Source: Elusimicrobiota bacterium
GTDB lineage: Bacteria > Elusimicrobiota > Endomicrobiia > CG1-02-37-114 > JAHJSO01
Length of the DNA stretch: 7,135 bases
Reading direction: 5' to 3'
Assembly (NCBI GenBank): GCA_018830385.1
Contig: JAHJSO010000021.1
Span: forward strand, 1-7,135
Shown here: piece after piece, positions 6,073 through 7,135 of the stretch
How positions within the stretch are numbered: the stretch's first letter is position 1
How the letters are laid out: every line of letters begins with the position of its first letter
Position numbers and translations under genes: made by a program
The notes under the pieces: generated by a model
Database searches by the model: none
What the model was told of the DNA's origin: nothing
The model's input: the letters and a program-made list of their open reading frames with translations, nothing else

Positions 6073-7135
6073 ATGATACACTATTTGCAATGGATTTTTT
6101 CCTGCTGTTTGAACGTGGCAATCGGTATATTTGTTTACCTGAAAGGCAGGAGACAAAATCTCAATAGAACATTTGCTTTTTTTACGGTTTGTATTTTCGG
6201 GTGGTCTTTGGGTGTTCTTGGGCTCTACGTATCTCCGGACGCTGAATTTGCAAGGGAATGGGCACGTTTTTCATTTGTCGGTTTGTTTTTTATTCCTTCA
6301 GCCGGGTTCCATTTTATGGTTTTGCTGTCCAAGAAGGATGAGGCGTTCTATAAAAAACCCGTTATCATTTCTTACATTATCTCGGCAATATTTTTCCTGT
6401 TGAATATATCGGGGTTTCTGGTGAAAGATTTTGTAAAGATTGGCTGGAAATACACGCCCGCATTTACCCTCCCATACACTCTGTTCTGTCTCAACCTCCT
6501 CTTCTGGATCGGATGGGGTATTGTTTTGGTATTCAGTGTGTATAAAACAAGTAAGTCAGCAATATTCAGAAACCAGTTGAAATATTTTATTCTGGGCATA
6601 GTCCTCACGCTGTTGTTCGGGCTGGGGAATTTTTTGCTTACCGCCGGGTTAAAGGCGTATCCTGCCGGCGGTATGGCGAGTATATTCTGGACGGGTCTTG
6701 TCGCCTATGCAATAGTAAAACACAGGGCTATGGAGATAGAAATCATCATCAGGCAGGGAATAATTTACGCCCTGCTGACCGCCATGCTGGTTGGGATTTA
6801 CTCGCTGGTTGTGGGTATTTTTTATCTGGTTTTTGGGGGACTGTTCCTTGCCCGGTCTTCCCTTTTTGTTAATGCCGTAACGGCGATGATTATCGCCCTA
6901 ATGTTTTCTGTCGTGAAAGATAGAATACAGAATCTGGTTGACAGGTTATTTTTCAGGGAGAGGCACGACCACCAGAACGCCCTTACGGAACTTGCCCGGG
7001 AACTTAACGCAATAATTGAACCCGGGAAACTTTTTTCTTTTATCATTGATTCAATTACGGGCACAATGCATTCGGAGAGGGCTTTTATAATGCTCATGGA
7101 CGAGCGGTCAGGGGAATTCAGAATAGTCCAATCAA
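6073..7135 (+). CDS. Polytopic membrane sensor, 7TM-type N-terminus plus start of GAF domain (3' end missing)
   Basis: The frame is open from ATG 6073 to the window end (354 codons seen), with an in-frame stop at 6067. Seven hydrophobic spans lie near 3-23, 33-53, 63-85, 95-116, 132-156, 170-192 and 196-215. They are followed by KHRAMEIEIIIRQG, the junction typical of 7TM histidine-kinase sensor regions (as in PrsK-like kinases), two more spans near 225-255 and 264-282, then a juxtamembrane helix DRLFFRERHD and a GAF-like start (from about 302: ALTELARELNAIIEPGKLF...ERAFIMLMDE). The output domain lies outside the window: most likely a histidine kinase, but a PP2C phosphatase or cyclase cannot be excluded. 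If a kinase, it could phosphorylate the response regulator at 1116, though another operon lies between. The ribosome binding site is weak (TGGG 8 bases upstream). It is probably its own transcription unit. Confidence 0.8.
   Translation, partial: MIHYLQWIFSCCLNVAIGIFVYLKGRRQNLNRTFAFFTVCIFGWSLGVLGLYVSPDAEFAREWARFSFVGLFFIPSAGFHFMVLLSKKDEAFYKKPVIISYIISAIFFLLNISGFLVKDFVKIGWKYTPAFTLPYTLFCLNLLFWIGWGIVLVFSVYKTSKSAIFRNQLKYFILGIVLTLLFGLGNFLLTAGLKAYPAGGMASIFWTGLVAYAIVKHRAMEIEIIIRQGIIYALLTAMLVGIYSLVVGIFYLVFGGLFLARSSLFVNAVTAMIIALMFSVVKDRIQNLVDRLFFRERHDHQNALTELARELNAIIEPGKLFSFIIDSITGTMHSERAFIMLMDERSGEFRIVQS

Noticed and set aside
6822..7097. 91-codon open frame on the - strand
   Set aside because: It is antisense to the membrane sensor, whose frame is continuous and family-like through this stretch.
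1..7135. tRNA, rRNA, CRISPR arrays, insertion sequences or attachment sites
   Set aside because: No cloverleaf, spaced repeat array, transposase motif or terminal inverted repeats were seen.

Overview
The window is ordinary dense bacterial DNA with every gene on the + strand. It suggests a sigma-54-using, diderm-type bacterium from an environmental lineage. Arginine is written mostly with AGG and isoleucine often with ATA, GC content looks moderate, and the sigma-54 factor is of a compact, divergent type that I associate with Planctomycetota, Omnitrophota and related groups. That taxonomic reading is an inference from style, not a marker-gene assignment.

Layout. (1) 1-1119: an RpoN-like sigma-54 factor, open at the left edge, joined by an ATGA overlap to (2) 1116-2483: a complete receiver-AAA+-Fis response regulator (NtrC-type sigma-54 activator). 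(3) 2484-2762: a 279-base gap with no gene. It holds a dyad that could bind the activator and, about 100 bases downstream, a near-consensus -24/-12 element. (4) 2763-5943: a tightly packed three-gene operon of a FabF-like ketosynthase, an ICMT/PEMT-type membrane methyltransferase (19-base overlap) and a cobalamin-binding radical SAM enzyme (ATGA overlap). (5) 5944-6072: an A/T-rich gap. (6) 6073 to the right edge: the N-terminal part of a polytopic membrane sensor, with a 7TM-type sensor region followed by the start of a GAF domain.

How it may work together (inference). A sigma-54 factor and its two-component activator sit directly upstream of a small operon whose promoter region looks sigma-54-like, so the operon may be a target of that pair. 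The operon combines a carbon-carbon bond-forming enzyme, a membrane methyltransferase and a B12 radical SAM enzyme, which together suggest building and tailoring of a lipid or polyketide-like acyl chain. The ketosynthase is the most unusual gene: it keeps the nucleophilic cysteine, the first active-site histidine and the active-site lysine of FabF, but the second histidine is glutamine (C164/H304/Q341) and the C-terminal gating-loop phenylalanine is valine. The product is unknown. Unusual lipids of anammox-type planctomycetes are one possibility, but nothing in the window proves it. No ACP, ketoreductase or dehydratase is present here.
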